A stretch of DNA of 64,000 nucleotides from Rhizomys pruinosus (taxonomy: Eukaryota; Chordata; Mammalia; Rodentia; Spalacidae): the NCBI GenBank assembly GCA_009823505.1, contig VZQC01005680.1, forward strand, positions 6,191,889 to 6,255,888. The letters run 5' to 3'. The notes beneath the pieces are model-generated. The model made no database searches and had not been told where the DNA came from. It worked only from the letters and a program-made list of their open reading frames with translations. Positions 1-11,244 of this stretch are shown here, piece after piece. Both the position numbers and the translations under genes were made by a program. Each line of letters opens with the position of its first letter. Within the stretch, counting starts at the first letter, position 1.

Positions 1-544
1 CTTTATGTGGTCAATTTTGGAGAAAGTTCAATTGTCTTCTGAGAAGAAAGTGTATACTCTTTTGTGTTTGGGGGAATGTTTTATAAATGTCTGTTAGGGC
101 CTTTTGGTTTATAGAGTCATATAACTCTGGGGATTCTCTGTTTAGTTTTTGTCTTTTTGACCTGTCTATTGTTGAAGTCATTCATTCTCACTTTCTTGGG
201 AGTCAATATGTGTTTCTAGAACTTATAAAGTTTCTTTTTTGCAATTGGTTGCCTCTGTGTGTTGCAAATCTGTTTAGGATTGTAATATTTTCTTGGTTCA
301 TTTTCCTTTAATGAGTATGAAGTGACTTTTCCCGTCTCTTTTGACTAGTTTTAGTTTGGAGTCTGTTTTGTCAGATATTAGAAGAGCTATGCCTCTTTGC
401 TTCTTAGTTCTATTTGCTTGGAATACATTTTCCCATCCTTTTTCTCTAAAGTCGTGTGGATTATTGTTGATGAGTTGTGTTTCTTGGAGGCAGCAAATTG
501 ATGGGTCCTATTTTCTAAACCAATTAGTTAATGACTTTGAAGTT

Positions 545-737
545 TTTTTAAAATTTTATATATATGTTATGCCTGCTTGTGTGTAAGTGCACCTGTGTTG
601 TGCAGTGCCTGTGAATGATGGAAAAGGGCATCAGATTCCCTGAAGCTGGAGTTACAGTTGTTAGCCACCATGTGGATGCTGGTCTTCTGCAAGAACAGCC
701 AGTGCTCTTAACTGCTAAGCCACATTTCCAGGCCCTA
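545..737 (-). mobile_element. Diverged B2/B3-type SINE
   Basis: The complement of a tRNA-derived rodent SINE. It has the TGTGTGTAAGTGCACC tail region, GGGCATCAGATTCCCTG, and ends in a degraded TTTCCAGGCCC head. It is inserted in the antisense L1. Confidence 0.8.
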
Positions 738-1341
738 GTCTATATATTTTTACTGGGGAGTTAAGACCATTAATATTCAGAGTAATTATTGAGCAACATT
801 AGTAATTCCTTTATGCTAGTAATGTAGTGCTATTTTCTTAGACCTCTTTTTGTTGACTGTTGCAGGATAATTTGTTTATTCTTCACACCTTTTTGAGAGT
901 GTATAATATTCTCTTCAGACTGAAATATTCCATCCAGTACTCTCTATAGAGATGGTTTAGTGGGCATAAATTCCTGAAATCTGTTTTTTTTTTTCATGAA
1001 AAGATTTTCATTTTCCTTCAATTCCAACTCTTAGTTTGCTGGCGTCATAGTCTAAGCTAGAATGATTTCATGACTTGTAGTATATTGGTCCAAACCCTTC
1101 TGGATTTCGTAGTTTCTATTGAAAAATTATCTTTTATTCTGATGGGACTATGATCTTTTTCTTTTACTCTTACAGCTTTAATTTTTTTCTTTGCTCTCTA
1201 CATTTTATTTTTTGAGTAATATATAACATAGAGAGTTTCTTTTCTGGTCATATTCTTGTATCTTGATATAGGTATGTCTTTCCCTGGATTTGGAAAATTT
1301 TCTGTGCCTTCTCCTTCTATGCCTATGGTTTTAGGTTTGGT

Positions 1342-1377
<36 letters not shown>

Positions 1378-1512
1378 GTCTTTTTGAGACAGGGTCTCCC
1401 TGTAGCCCCAGCTGTCCTGGAATTCTCTCTGTAGACCAGGCTGGCCTTGAACTCACAAAGATCCACCTGCCTCTGCCTCCCAAGTGCTGGATTAAAGGCG
1501 TGCACCACCACT
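1342..1512 (-). mobile_element. B1 SINE
   Basis: A T-run of about 35 (the complement of the A tail) is followed by GGTCTTTTTGAGACAGGGTC, TAGACCAGGCTGGCCTTGAA and GCGTGCACCACCA. This is a near full-length 7SL-derived B1 in antisense, nested in L1. The lysine-rich minus-strand frame here is only the poly(A) tail. Confidence 0.93.
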
Positions 1513-2213
1513 CTATCTCTTTATACAATTTCATGTTTTGAATTGTCTAGTTATTCCATTCAACTATAAGTGTTTTCATGATCTCCATTCATTCCTTTGT
1601 TCATATTCTCTTTGAGTTTGGAACTATTGGGTTGTGATTCTAGTAGGTTGGCATTCACAGGAAGCATTACGATGGGGTGCTCATTTCTGTAGAAGACACT
1701 TTATCTTGTTCATTCATGTTTCTTTTTTCTGATGAGTCCTAGGGATCTGGTCTTGTGTTATTAGTAATGTTTCTTGGTATGGATAGGTGATCTCTTCTTT
1801 GTTGATTGGTTGTTTGCATTTTCATTTGCTATTTTCTCAACTCATCGATATGGCCCATCTCAGTAGTGCATTCAGTTTTGGAGCCACTTTATGTTGTTTT
1901 GCAAATGGGTTGTAAGAAGTGGTCTCAGTTAACTAAGGATAGGTGCAACTTTTGAGCTGAGGTTCCAGGGCTAATTCCCCCCCCCCCCTTGGTCCTGGAA
2001 AAATAGGCTGGGCTGCTAGGTGAGCAGGTTAGCTGAAAAGTCAGGCTGAGAGAGCTCCCATGTCTTAGGATTCAAAGATCACGGTAACCTGAGGTCTGAG
2101 AGCAAGGGAGGTCCTGGAAAACTCTCAGGGGTCCACAGGGGTCTTTGCAGAGCTAAGTGGTGGAGTACACTTTAAGCGTTTTCAGTTAAACATTTTCTTT
2201 TATGTCTTATATT

Positions 2214-2285
2214 GAGGATCAAACTCAGTTTCTTGCACTTGCCAGGCGAATGCTGTACCAGTGAGTTACGCCTCTGGCAGCTCTA
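2214..2285 (-). mobile_element. ID-like tRNA-derived fragment
   Basis: GAGGATCAAACTCAG, then CTTGCCAGGCGAATGCTGTACCA, resembles the complement of an ID/tRNA-derived SINE body (B box and anticodon arm). It is short and diverged. Confidence 0.45.
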
Positions 2286-2819
2286 TTTTGCTTGTCTCTT
2301 CTATACATAAAGGCCTTGGACTTTTTTTTTTTTCTCTTGTTATTGGAATACAACTTTTAAATTATAAAATCCTTGTTACAAATAACACTCACTATATTAT
2401 GAATGCAGTGTTTGGGTTCACTAATACCAATCTTTCTGTAGATATACAGGTATTCTTCCTTCTCAAATCCAAATAAAATGATTTCTTAAACATTTTTGAC
2501 ATATGAGCTACAGTGTTATAGAAGAGAGGAATTACGAAAGTCAGGAGGCGTGCATGGGCACATTTACCTGTGAGCTCAACTCTTTCCCAGAGGCAAATCC
2601 TTCCTGTGGCTGGTACTCTGGTGCCAAGACTTTCTACTTTTCCCTTCCCCATCATGACCTCCCTAAGGGAGACTTATACTTTAATATAACAGTCTTACTA
2701 ATTCTTTGAGAATTTAGTACAGTGTATTTGATCATATTCACCCCAGTTTTCTCACAGACTCTTCCCAGAACCACCCTCACCTCCTCACCTTTTTCCAAGT
2801 TTTAATTTTTTACAAAAGA

Positions 2820-2821
<2 letters not shown>

Positions 2822-2863
<42 letters not shown>
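2822..2863. repeat. (TG)n microsatellite
   Basis: About 20 TG dinucleotides. It forms the simple-repeat end of the adjoining antisense SINE. Confidence 0.95.
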
Positions 2864-2864
<1 letters not shown>

Positions 2865-3126
2865 GTCTTGTGGGATGTATTTATACATGTGTCTGCAGAT
2901 GTATGCACCTGCACATGTATGCGGAGGCCAGAGTAGGAGGCTGAGTGGTATGTTCTACTTCTCTCCACCATGTTCCCTTGAGAGAGTCTATCACTGAACC
3001 AGGCTTTGCTGGGGGCCAGCAAGCCCAGGGACAAGGAGCTGCTCTTCACTGTTAACCTGAGTGCTGGGATTTGAATTCATGCTTGCTTAGCAAGCGCTCT
3101 TACCCACTGAGCCGTCTCCTCAGCCT
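2864..3126 (-). mobile_element. B4/B3-type rodent SINE
   Basis: The body reads GGAGGCCAGAGTAGGAGGCTG, later CTGGGATTTGAATTCATGCTTG, and ends ACTGAGCCGTCTCCTCAGCC, the complement of a tRNA-derived SINE head. The middle portion (2980-3050) is not B2. The subfamily is uncertain. Confidence 0.6.
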
Positions 3127-3480
3127 AGGAATTTTTAATTATTTGAGCCATTGTTTTACCTTTGCATTTCAGTACTCTGATAGCTAAAGGGGAGAGGTCC
3201 ATGTGGTGTCTCTTTGGAATGTCTTCTCTGTTACCAGGGCTTCAGTGCAGGGTGAAGGTGACCACCTGAGGTCTACCATATTCTGACTCACTCGTCCTGC
3301 TTTCAACTTCCTTCTACTTAGGGTCTCATATCTCAGTTGCCATCTGCTCTTCGGCTGCCTGTCATGCCTGGCTCCAGCTTTCTGTGTTGTGTCATGAAGT
3401 CCAGCTAGTTAACTGTGCAAGTCCATGCATGTGATCTGAACACTGGATCCTAGGGTAGTCTAAACAGGTTTGTCAATACA

Positions 3481-3910
3481 AAAACACAGTCTTTCCTCAA
3501 AGAGCTATTTATTCTGAAGCCAAGTTTGAGTGCCCATGATCTGAGAACAGATTACCCCCAATTCCATTTTCCAACATAGTAACAGTTTCATGCATGTTTT
3601 ACAGTAGTAGAACAAAAGAAATCAAGGCACTTGCATGGAAATTGCAGGCAGGTAGGTTCCAGCAAAGCAGGAACACCTGTTATTGGCTTCCAATACCATC
3701 TGCTGACATTCTTAGCCTTGAGGTTGGTGGAAGTTAGAGCCTGTTTGTACATTTCAGAGGGATTTACCTGATAGCAAGGAGGGTGTTTGGTCAGACACAG
3801 AGGTGTTTAACGAATAGCTATTAAGGGAACTAAAGAGCCTGAGATAATTCTGCTCTAGGCCTGAAACATTCAGTCTAATTTTACATAATCACTGAAGTTC
3901 TAATCAGTTA
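3481..3910. other. Possible LTR-like dispersed repeat
   Basis: The region has the composition and layout of a solo rodent LTR, but I cannot name a family and saw no clear terminal inverted bases or target duplication. It contains no coding potential. A repeat-library search would settle it. Confidence 0.25.
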
Positions 3911-4067
3911 ATCAGCCTTGTAGAGTCTTTAACACAGATGAGTGTCTCCCCATCTCCCCCTCCCATGGAAAGTTCAGGTCCCAGCCAGGTTCCAAGGCTG
4001 CAGTGCTTCTGTTTGCCAGCCAAGCTCTGGGCTGTGACTCTCTCGAGCAATTTTCGCCTTTCTGCTG

Positions 4068-4155
4068 TCCTAAGAGCTCTGTAGACCAGGCTGGCCTTGA
4101 ACTCAAAAAGATCCGCCTGCCTCTGCTTCCCAAGTGCTAGGATTAACGCCCGGCT
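4068..4155 (-). mobile_element. Truncated B1 SINE
   Basis: GTAGACCAGGCTGGCCTTGA through ATCCGCCTGCCTCTGCTTCC and AGTGCTAGGATTAACGCCCG: the right part, in + strand terms, of an antisense B1. The A-tail half is missing. Confidence 0.85.
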
Positions 4156-4539
4156 TTTTACCTGAAGACATTTTCATAAAAGTCCATAATAAACATTAAG
4201 CATATTAGTACTACAGATATCTCAAGTTTTTAGTTTAGGTATGTGAGGCCAGTGTCATACCATAGTTTAAAAAGAGTTGGATTTCCCCACTTCGAGGATA
4301 CATTTGTAATTAATGTTCAGTTTGAAATGAAGAGGAGGAATGTAATTGTAGCATACACATTTTTCTGTGTTTTTTTGTTTGTTTGTTTACTACAGATGAG
4401 ATTTATTCTGCCTTTTCTCTCCTGGTTTAGTTGAGCACATATTTTCTGTCCTTCTCCTAAACAGTTGCATCTATGTGAACTCTGATTTCCCACATGGAGA
4501 CCTCCTTTGTGGTTTGTCTGTCTTCTCAACTTCTGCCGT

Positions 4540-4850
4540 CCTGTGGTGGATTGAATGAGGAAGGTCTCCCATAGATTTAAAGGATTTTAATCTTGGTCAG
4601 TTGGCGGCACTGCCCGGGAAGACGTATAGGATGCGGCTTTGCTGGGGGAAGCCCACCAACGGGGCGGGCTTGGAGATTCTGGATTCTCGTGCACTTCAGT
4701 TTTTCTCTGTTTCCTGTGCCCATTTGAAGGCAGCACTAGCCTTTCTGCTCTAGCCGCCTCTGCCACTGTACCTCCCCCCACCATGATGGACTCTTACCCA
4801 CTGGAATCATAAGCAAATAAACTCTTCATTCTCTAGGTTGCGATAGTCAG
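4540..4850 (+). mobile_element. Rodent LTR-like repeat
   Basis: It opens GTGGTGGATTGAATGAGGAA and ends with CAAATAAACTCTTCATT, an AATAAA signal in + orientation, in a pattern known from common rodent LTR-class repeats. The family was not assigned. The short minus-strand open frame at 4587-4784 lies wholly inside it and is not a gene. Confidence 0.5.
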
Positions 4851-5311
4851 GGCATTTTATCCTAGTAGCTGATACTCTACCATTCCCACACAGTGCTCTT
4901 CCTGCACTGTGCAATGATCTTCTGTCATTCTTCATTTAGGAGTCTCAGCTAGTAATCCTCATAGTTCTCCTGCCCAGCTATCCACTTCTTCCTCTTCATC
5001 CTGTTCCTCCCAATCACAGCCTGACACCGATGTGCATTCCGTGCTTACATCGTACGCTATCCATATTTCTCACTCACTCCTGTCTACAGAACATAGGTGG
5101 CACAAAGAATCTCCAGTGTGAACCATCCTTCATGCCTCCAGAGCTGTGTTTTCTCTTTCCGTGCTGCTAGACCTTGGGAAATAGGAAAACGCGGGTCATA
5201 TTTTTCTCTGAGTGCTGTTTCTTCTTCCATCAATTAGTATCCAACTTTTCAGCTCTCCTACCAGTCCTCACCTTCTCTACCCTTGTGCTGTATCCCTTCT
5301 TAGAAAACTAC

Positions 5312-5483
5312 TGTTGGGCCAGGCCTGGTGGCACACGCCTATAATCCCAGCACTTGGGAGGCAGAGGCAGGCTGATTTCTTTTAGTTCAAGGCCAGCCTG
5401 GTCTACATAGTGAGCTCCAGGCCAGCTGGGACTAAAGGGAGACCCTGTCTCAAAAAGACCAAAAGAAAAAAGAAAAAAAAAAA
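5312..5483 (+). mobile_element. B1 SINE
   Basis: GGGCCAGGCCTGGTGGCACA, then CAGCACTTGGGAGGCAGAGG and GACCCTGTCTCAAAAAGACC with an A-rich tail. The flanking ACTACTGTTG occurs on both sides (5301 and 5483), consistent with a target-site duplication. Confidence 0.93.
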
Positions 5484-6394
5484 CTACTGTTGGCTTTGAC
5501 CTCTATGGGCTCTGCTGTGGCTCCTACTGATCATTCTGAAGTCAGATCTAGAATTCAGCCCATGTTCCTTGTTTTCTGTTTGGATTTAAAGACTTTCCCA
5601 TTCTCTTTAATCTTCCAGGAAAGTGCAACCCTGTGTGCACCTGCAGCAGTGCACTCTACTTTCTCCAAACACCCGCCATGTTCTCACTTGTATTTCCTTT
5701 GATGTGTCTGATCTCTTTGGAATATACTTGTGTTTTATTTTTGTGTTTGTGTATGCTGATGTCACAGAACACAGGACTAGAAGATAGCTGGTGTCCGTGG
5801 TCAAGCATCTGATTGAGGGTTTCTTGTTGTGGCCCAGGTGATGGAAAGCGGCATGAGGGGAGAGACAAATGAGCTCTGTGTGCTCATATGGCAGACCGGG
5901 TCAGCTTCCTCTTATGGCGTTACTCCATTGGCGAGCAGGGCTCTTCTAAACTCATCCGAGGAGACTTCACCTCCTAGTACTGTTGTATTGGAGATTAAAT
6001 TTCCAACACAGGAATTCTATGGCATCTCTCACATGCTGATTTGTAGACTCAGTTCCGGTCACCTTCTCTGTTGGATCATTGACCCACTTCCTTGTGACTG
6101 TATCCATGTGTGCACCTGTTACTGCATCATTACTGTATAGATTTCTCCCCGCTGAGCTCCTTTACTCTGGGAGCCACCTTCTTCACTTTAATGCCTTTAG
6201 TTCTTAGTATAATGCTTATAAAATGATGAGCACTCAAGACATCTTCCACAAAGTATTATGTTGTTCCTAAACTGTAAATATATAATAAATAAGAAAATTT
6301 ATTATGTACTCTGCGTATTTAAATTCTGTAATGCTAAGTGACATTTTCGTTATTTGAACTTTTAAATACATATTCTACAAAGTTTTATTTTCGT

Positions 6395-6587
6395 TTTAAA
6401 TTTATTTTTATTTTATGTGTATGAGTGTTGCACCTGCATGTGTGTAAGAGGCCAGAAGAGGGCATCAGATACCCTGGAACTAGTATTACAGATGGTCATT
6501 AGCTGCCATGTGGGTACTGGGATTCGAATGTAGATCCTCTGCAAGAACAGCCAGTGCTCTTAACTGATAAACCATCTTTCCAGCCCC
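6395..6587 (-). mobile_element. B2/B3 SINE
   Basis: TATGTGTATGAGTG, AGAGGCCAGAAGAGGGCATC and the end CATCTTTCCAGCCCC. The flanks CAAAGTTTTATTTT (about 6377 and 6588) look like target-site duplications. Confidence 0.9.
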
Positions 6588-7062
6588 ACAAAGTTTTATT
6601 TTTATTACTATTTCACAGCCAGGATGTCAACCTGACTATTATTTTCATGTATTGGCACATTAGGATCTATAAATGAACATATCAATTATTAATTTGGGAA
6701 TTGAATTATGTATTTGGAGGTAAATAAAATTATATGTACACTAACAAAGAAAACAGTTTTATTGTTTACTGCCTACTTTAAACTATTGTCATTGGTAACA
6801 GATGAATTTTCCCATGTTTGTTTCAGTATCACATGTTTTAATTCCCTCCTGGGGCCACTTTCAGCCAGCCATTTGTATGATTTGCTTTATTTCTTAGTCA
6901 TTTTCCTTCATATGTCAAGTATAAACAAAACTCTTATATTAATTATTCAGATGATAGCAAATTATTGTGCGATATTATATAAATATCTCAGTCTGCCATT
7001 GGGAAGTCTGAGAATTTCATTCCTTATAATATCTTTATTCAGTAAGAATTTCACACAATATA

Positions 7063-7211
7063 TTTTTAAGCTTTATTTTATTTTTGAGAATGTCACACCT
7101 AAGTAAGCCGTTTGCATTCTTTTCATTCCCCCCCCCGCCCCGTCCCCTCCAACTCCTCCAGGCCCCACTCACATTCAAGTTCTTGTCCTCTTCTTTGATT
7201 ATTATTGTTAT

Positions 7212-7244
<33 letters not shown>

Positions 7245-7474
7245 CACACACACACACGCACACACACACACACGCACACACACACACACGCACACTGCTC
7301 TGAGTCCATTTGTTGGTGCTCATGTGCACCTGTGTTTAGGGCTGCTTACTTGGGATTAGATAACCTCTCAGGGACCTAGTTCCTGGGAAAACTGATGTGG
7401 CCTCCTTCTTCATCTTGAGGTAGGATGTAGTAAAATTTTCCCCAGCCCCTTGGCATGTCAACTGGTTTTGCCAT
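7063..7474 (-). mobile_element. Antisense L1 (Lx-type) 3' UTR with CA repeat
   Basis: The T/A-rich left end, TTGATTATTATTGTTATACA followed by (CA)n, and GGCATGTCAACTGG near the right match the complement of an Lx-type 3' UTR with its internal (GT)n. No coding part remains. Confidence 0.65.
7212..7295. repeat. (CA)n microsatellite with CG interruptions
   Basis: About 40 alternating purine-pyrimidine dinucleotides with four CACG interruptions. The open frames across it on both strands are repeat artefacts. Confidence 0.97.
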
Positions 7475-7778
7475 TGTTCTAGTTTGTCTTCAATTGCTGT
7501 GACAGAACTCTCTGACCAGTACCAACTTGGGGAGGAAAGGATTTCTTTCTTTCTGGGTCACAGTTCATCACTTAGGGAGCCCAGGGTAGAAACTCAAGGT
7601 AGGAACCTGGAGGCAGAAGCTGAAGCACAGGCCGTGGAGGAACACCACTTACCGGCTTGCTCCCCTGGCCCATGCTTGGCCTGCCCAGGGGCAGCACTGC
7701 CCTCAGTGGGCTGGGCCCTCCCACATCACTTAACAATCAAGAAAATTCCTCACCCTACCACGAGGCTACTTCCCTAGG
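7475..7778 (-). mobile_element. Rodent LTR-like repeat, copy 1
   Basis: It has the diagnostic core CAATTGCTGTGACAGAAC, CAACTTGGGGAGGAAAGG and GGGCTGGGCCCTCCCACATC. The same family occurs at 16672-17078 and, in the other orientation and more diverged, at about 12175-12580. I recognise the pattern as a common rodent dispersed repeat but am not sure of the family name. Confidence 0.65.
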
Positions 7779-8044
7779 CCGTTCTGTGCTAGCTTCTTAT
7801 ACATGCGATAGTTAAATGATGACCATGGTGGGAGACCTGCCCCCTGACATTCTCTGCTTATGTGCTCTTAGCCCCTCCCTCTTATACAGTCAAGGCTGGC
7901 TGGCTGGTTGGGAGAGGTCGCTGGAACTTTGGCTTCTCCTTTCCCGCAGAAGGACAAGTCAAGTTTATAATTCTGGGCAGGCCGGTGCCATTTGATGTTC
8001 AGTGTTAATCCTTCTTTCAGAGGACTGTCCATCCTACAAGCATT

Positions 8045-8965
8045 CTAATATATTATTATTTTTTTTATAGTGATAATGACATCTAGTTTATTTTTATTTT
8101 TATTTTTATTGATGCTTTGTGTATTTCATACATCATTTTCCAATTCAGTTCAGGCATATATCCCCTTCCCTTCCCTCCACCCCACCCCTACCCATCCTAG
8201 ATCATGCATTCTGTCATAACTTTTCTGCATCTTTCTGGTTTTTTTGTTTTGTTTTGTTTTGTTTTCATTTTTTTTTAACAATAAATGATAATTTGTGAGT
8301 ACAAGCATCCTTCATGTAAAACCAATTTGCAAGCAGTTGTGCCCAAACCCACACAGCTCATGGGTCCCACCATCCAGCAGGGGGGGCTTGTATGTTCAAT
8401 CAAGTTGATCAAATGAGTATCCACTCTATATTGTTGTAGTTTCACCATTCACCCCAATTGCAGCCCTTACATTCTACTGCCATATGTCTGTATATCCCAA
8501 ATCTAATTGGCTATTAGCTCTCTCCTTGGAGGAATAACCCACGGCTGATGCCACAAGCTTACATCCTCTAATGGTTAGGAGATGTTATAAACCACACGAA
8601 GACCCTGTCATACTTAACAGAAGAAAATGTAATTGATGGATTAACATACCATCCAAACATCTGTGACTATACCAAAGTAACCTACCATATCTAATTGCAT
8701 GTGCTTCATTAGTAGGATAGAAAGGCTATATATTATACTGTTTAAATACCTATATATCTAATTGCACGTGCTTCATTAGTAGGATCGAAAGGTTATGCCT
8801 GGACAAGCTGGCAGCCCATGAAAGAAAACAGCCAGAATTCACTAGAGACCAAGACAACAGCTCCAGAGAAAGTAGACTGTTTTGCTTCTCATCTACCTGT
8901 GCCCCTTTTCTAAGCCTAGGGAACAATCTGCGGAAGAGGGGGTGCGGTAGAATCTAATGTTATTT
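8045..8965 (-). mobile_element. L1 insertion with inverted 5' segment (twin-priming form)
   Basis: The left part (8057 to about 8492) is the complement of an L1 3' end: T-rich tail, ATGCTTTGTGTATTTCATAC and ATGCATTCTGTCATAAC, ending at ATTGCAGCCCTTACATTCTA. The right part (to 8965) is the same L1 3' UTR in + orientation: ACAGCTCCAGAGAAAG, CTAAGCCTAGGGAACAATC and GGTAGAATC. The collinear + copy at 15053-15513 shows that the right part ends exactly where the left part begins in L1 coordinates, which is the geometry of a 5' inversion. Possible target duplications are TAATATATTATTATT at 8046 and TAATATGTTATTATT at 9199. Confidence 0.75.
8688..8797. repeat. 67-bp-period duplication in the L1 3' UTR segment
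   Basis: TATCTAATTGCATGTGCTTC (8688) recurs as TATCTAATTGCACGTGCTTC (8755). Both are followed by ATTAGTAGGATAGAAAGG-like sequence. It is a local direct repeat of about 43 bp. Confidence 0.85.
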
Positions 8966-9198
8966 TTTTTATTTATTATTGTATGTGTATGAATGTACTG
9001 TCTGCATGCAGGTCTGTGCACTCCTGTCGTGCAATGCCGCGGAGGTCAGAAGAGGGTCTCGGATTCCCCTGGAACTGGAGTTCTCCTGGAATTGGAGTTA
9101 CAGACGGTTCTTAGCCACCATGTGGGTGCTGGGGATCGAACCCGGGTCCTCTGCAAGAGCAGTCGGTGCTCTTAACCGCTAGGCTATCTCTCCAGCCC
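8966..9198 (-). mobile_element. B2 SINE, young subfamily
   Basis: Complement of a full B2: GTATGTGTATGAATGTACTG to TATCTCTCCAGCCC. It carries the subfamily duplication (GGAACTGGAGTTCTCCTGGA then ATTGGAGTT). It abuts the inverted end of the L1. Confidence 0.95.
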
Positions 9199-10562
9199 TA
9201 ATATGTTATTATTAAAAGATATACTAACTTGATATTTGCTACTAAGGAATGACAGTAGGAAAATCTTAAAAACTTTTCAGTAATTAAACCATTACTTTTC
9301 TATATGAGCAGAAATATATGTTTCTACAGTAAAACACTGCCATTCATAATGTTGAATATGAGCTGTTTTAGGCAGTGGTGGATGATGTTCCGTCATGTGA
9401 TAAGAACTAGTGATGCTGAGTGATGCAACATGGGAAAGTGCTGCCAGAAACACTTCAGACTTGTTACACATTTCATTTTACTTAATCTTTGGTAATTGTG
9501 CCTGAAAAACCTTGTCAAATTTTCATGACCATTACATTATGTAATAGTCCACAGTTTAAGAAACTGAGCCCTAAGCAGCCATAAAGCATAAACAGCCATA
9601 AAGCCCACAAGCAAAGTACCTGACTCAGGGCTGCTTGTCTTTGCTTTTTGTGTAGAACCCATAGGTAACTTTCCAGGATGTGTCCAGTATTCCCAGTTGA
9701 CACTGGTCATGGTGTCGTTTAAAGGTATATGAGCATAAATCAACCAGAGAATTGTAAAGAGAAAGTTGGAGAATTTATTTTTCTTAATTTTGCTTATATA
9801 TTTCACTCTTGATTAGGTATATCAAGTATCTGATATATAGAGATTTTTAACTATGGGTTAACAAGAGGTTTGTGTCAAGAAGTTAACAATTTGAAAAAGA
9901 AACTATGAAAAATTATGATGTTTTTGAACTATTTAGGGATAATTACATGCTAGTTCTTATGGCATAGACTCTAAGTACAGTAAGTTACCTTAACCCAGAT
10001 CAGGGTTAAAGATATTACTGCAACAAATGGAGCTTCACTGAGGCATGTAGAAGTCTGAAGTCAACAAGCTATAGCCTGTCAGGCTTGGGAATGAACAGGA
10101 GGAAGAGATGAAGTTAGATGCATAACCGTTTAACAAAAAGAGAGGAAGGCACTGGGAACTACTCTCTGAATGGAGGGGGCAGGACACAGGAGCCATGAAT
10201 GAAGAGGGAGACACTGGGAACCAATAATTTATAGATAGGTTCTCATAACAGAGTTAGAAACTCAGACACTACAAGAGAACACCTTACTGTACTGCATTAT
10301 GCTACCTGTTTTATGCTGGACAACATGGAGGTCATGACAGTTTTTGGCTGGAGGCCTGGCATGGGGCCTGGCATGTTGCCTGTGATGCTAAGAAATTATC
10401 TTCATTGGGAAATGTGGGTCTGAGGAGAAACTAGAGGGTGACTCTGGGAATGTGCTCTGTTAGGGAAGAGATGACTATTAGTAGAGTCTTCTTAAGGTGA
10501 TTAAATAAAATAAAGATGTCATTAATTTGCATAATGAGCTTACTGTGTTTTTGTTGTTGTAG

Positions 10563-10626
10563 AGGAATCCCAGGCAGAAAATGTGGCACAATTATACTCA
10601 CAGCTGAGGAATTGAACTGCTGCAGG
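10563..10626 (+). CDS. Cpne8: Copine-8 exon: entry into the C2B domain
   Basis: A 64-nt exon. The acceptor TTGTTGTTGTAG is followed by one base completing a Val codon, then 21 codons reading GIPGRKCGTIILTAEELNCCR, with donor AGG|GTGAGT after a complete codon (phase 0). This is the junction between the two C2 domains and the first strand of C2B. NCCR rather than SNCR points to copine-8. Arg replaces the second Lys of the usual GIPGKKCG, a conservative change. A second AG lies two bases downstream (10563-10564); its use would shift the frame. The next exon should begin in phase 0 with Asp-Ala; I do not find it downstream. Confidence 0.95.
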
Positions 10627-10811
10627 GTGAGTAAATGCTTTTTTTGTTTAAGATTATATTTAATGCTTTCTGGAAACTACACATAAATAGTTTTCAATTA
10701 GTCTTAGTTACATGATGGTATACTTCACATAATACACTAGCTACTTAACACTTTGAGCAGAGGGGCTATAGTTCATATTCTAAGAGGAAGGTTACTTATT
10801 TTAAAACAGTA

Positions 10812-10908
10812 AAATGTATTGGGAGATGTGACTCAGGGGTAAAAGTGCAGGAGGCCAAGCATGATCCTCAAACTGCAAAAATAATGAATGAATGAATGAA
10901 TGAATAAA
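10812..10908 (+). mobile_element. Diverged ID-type SINE with (AATG)n tail
   Basis: TGACTCAGGGGTAAAAGTGC resembles the ID consensus head (TAGCTCAGTGGTAGAGCGC). It is followed by an A-rich end and (AATG)5(AATA)3. Confidence 0.55.
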
Positions 10909-11244
10909 TAAATGTATTAAGTTCTGATATCAACATATTTTAGGCATTAGTATAATAAATTATCATTTATAACAATCAGTTCAATTCCAAAAAATGTTGA
11001 CGGTTTATGTACAAATTTGAAGGAATATTTCTGGTCACTTGAATTTTGCTCCTTAGATCTAATTGAATTACTTCAGAATTTATACTAGTTTTATCCTTTG
11101 GTATGTTGGAAGGCCCATGTTTGAATAAAAGACCAGAGGTCATTCTAACTAGGAATAGCTATACAGTACCTGCTGCCTTTGGTGTGATCTGCTGAGATGC
11201 TCACTGAGTCCTGTTCATGGTTGAGCTGTTGACATGTTGACAAG

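Larger units (their letters stand above)
1..2165 (-). mobile_element. Antisense L1 LINE fragment (ORF2-type), interrupted by two SINEs
   Basis: The + strand reads as the complement of rodent L1 ORF2 (for example around 30-110, 330-500 and 740-1010). It is broken by a B2-like SINE at about 545-737 and a B1 at about 1342-1512. L1-like antisense sequence resumes after the B1, and the right edge, near the C-run at 1978-1989 and the G-rich stretch after it, is uncertain. No reading frame is intact. It is an old, truncated and decayed copy that enters the window from the left. Confidence 0.75.
1..10562 (+). other. Intron upstream of the first visible Cpne8 exon
   Basis: No coding exon was recognised here. 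The preceding copine exon, which encodes the end of C2A, must lie before base 1. Repeats in this stretch are listed separately. Sequence I could not assign to a repeat family lies at about 2290-2820, 3127-3480, 4160-4540, 4840-5310, 5485-6370, 6590-7060, 7780-8040 and 9215-10562. These parts are AT-rich with no long open frame, no CpG-rich promoter and no conserved-looking codon pattern. The polypyrimidine-rich acceptor ends at 10562. Confidence 0.8.

Noticed and set aside
5530..5585. GAAGTCAGATCTAG... then TTCCTTGTTTTC, loosely like the missing copine exon (KSDP...LVF)
   Set aside because: Wrong place (before the exon at 10563), no frame through it and no splice sites; chance similarity.
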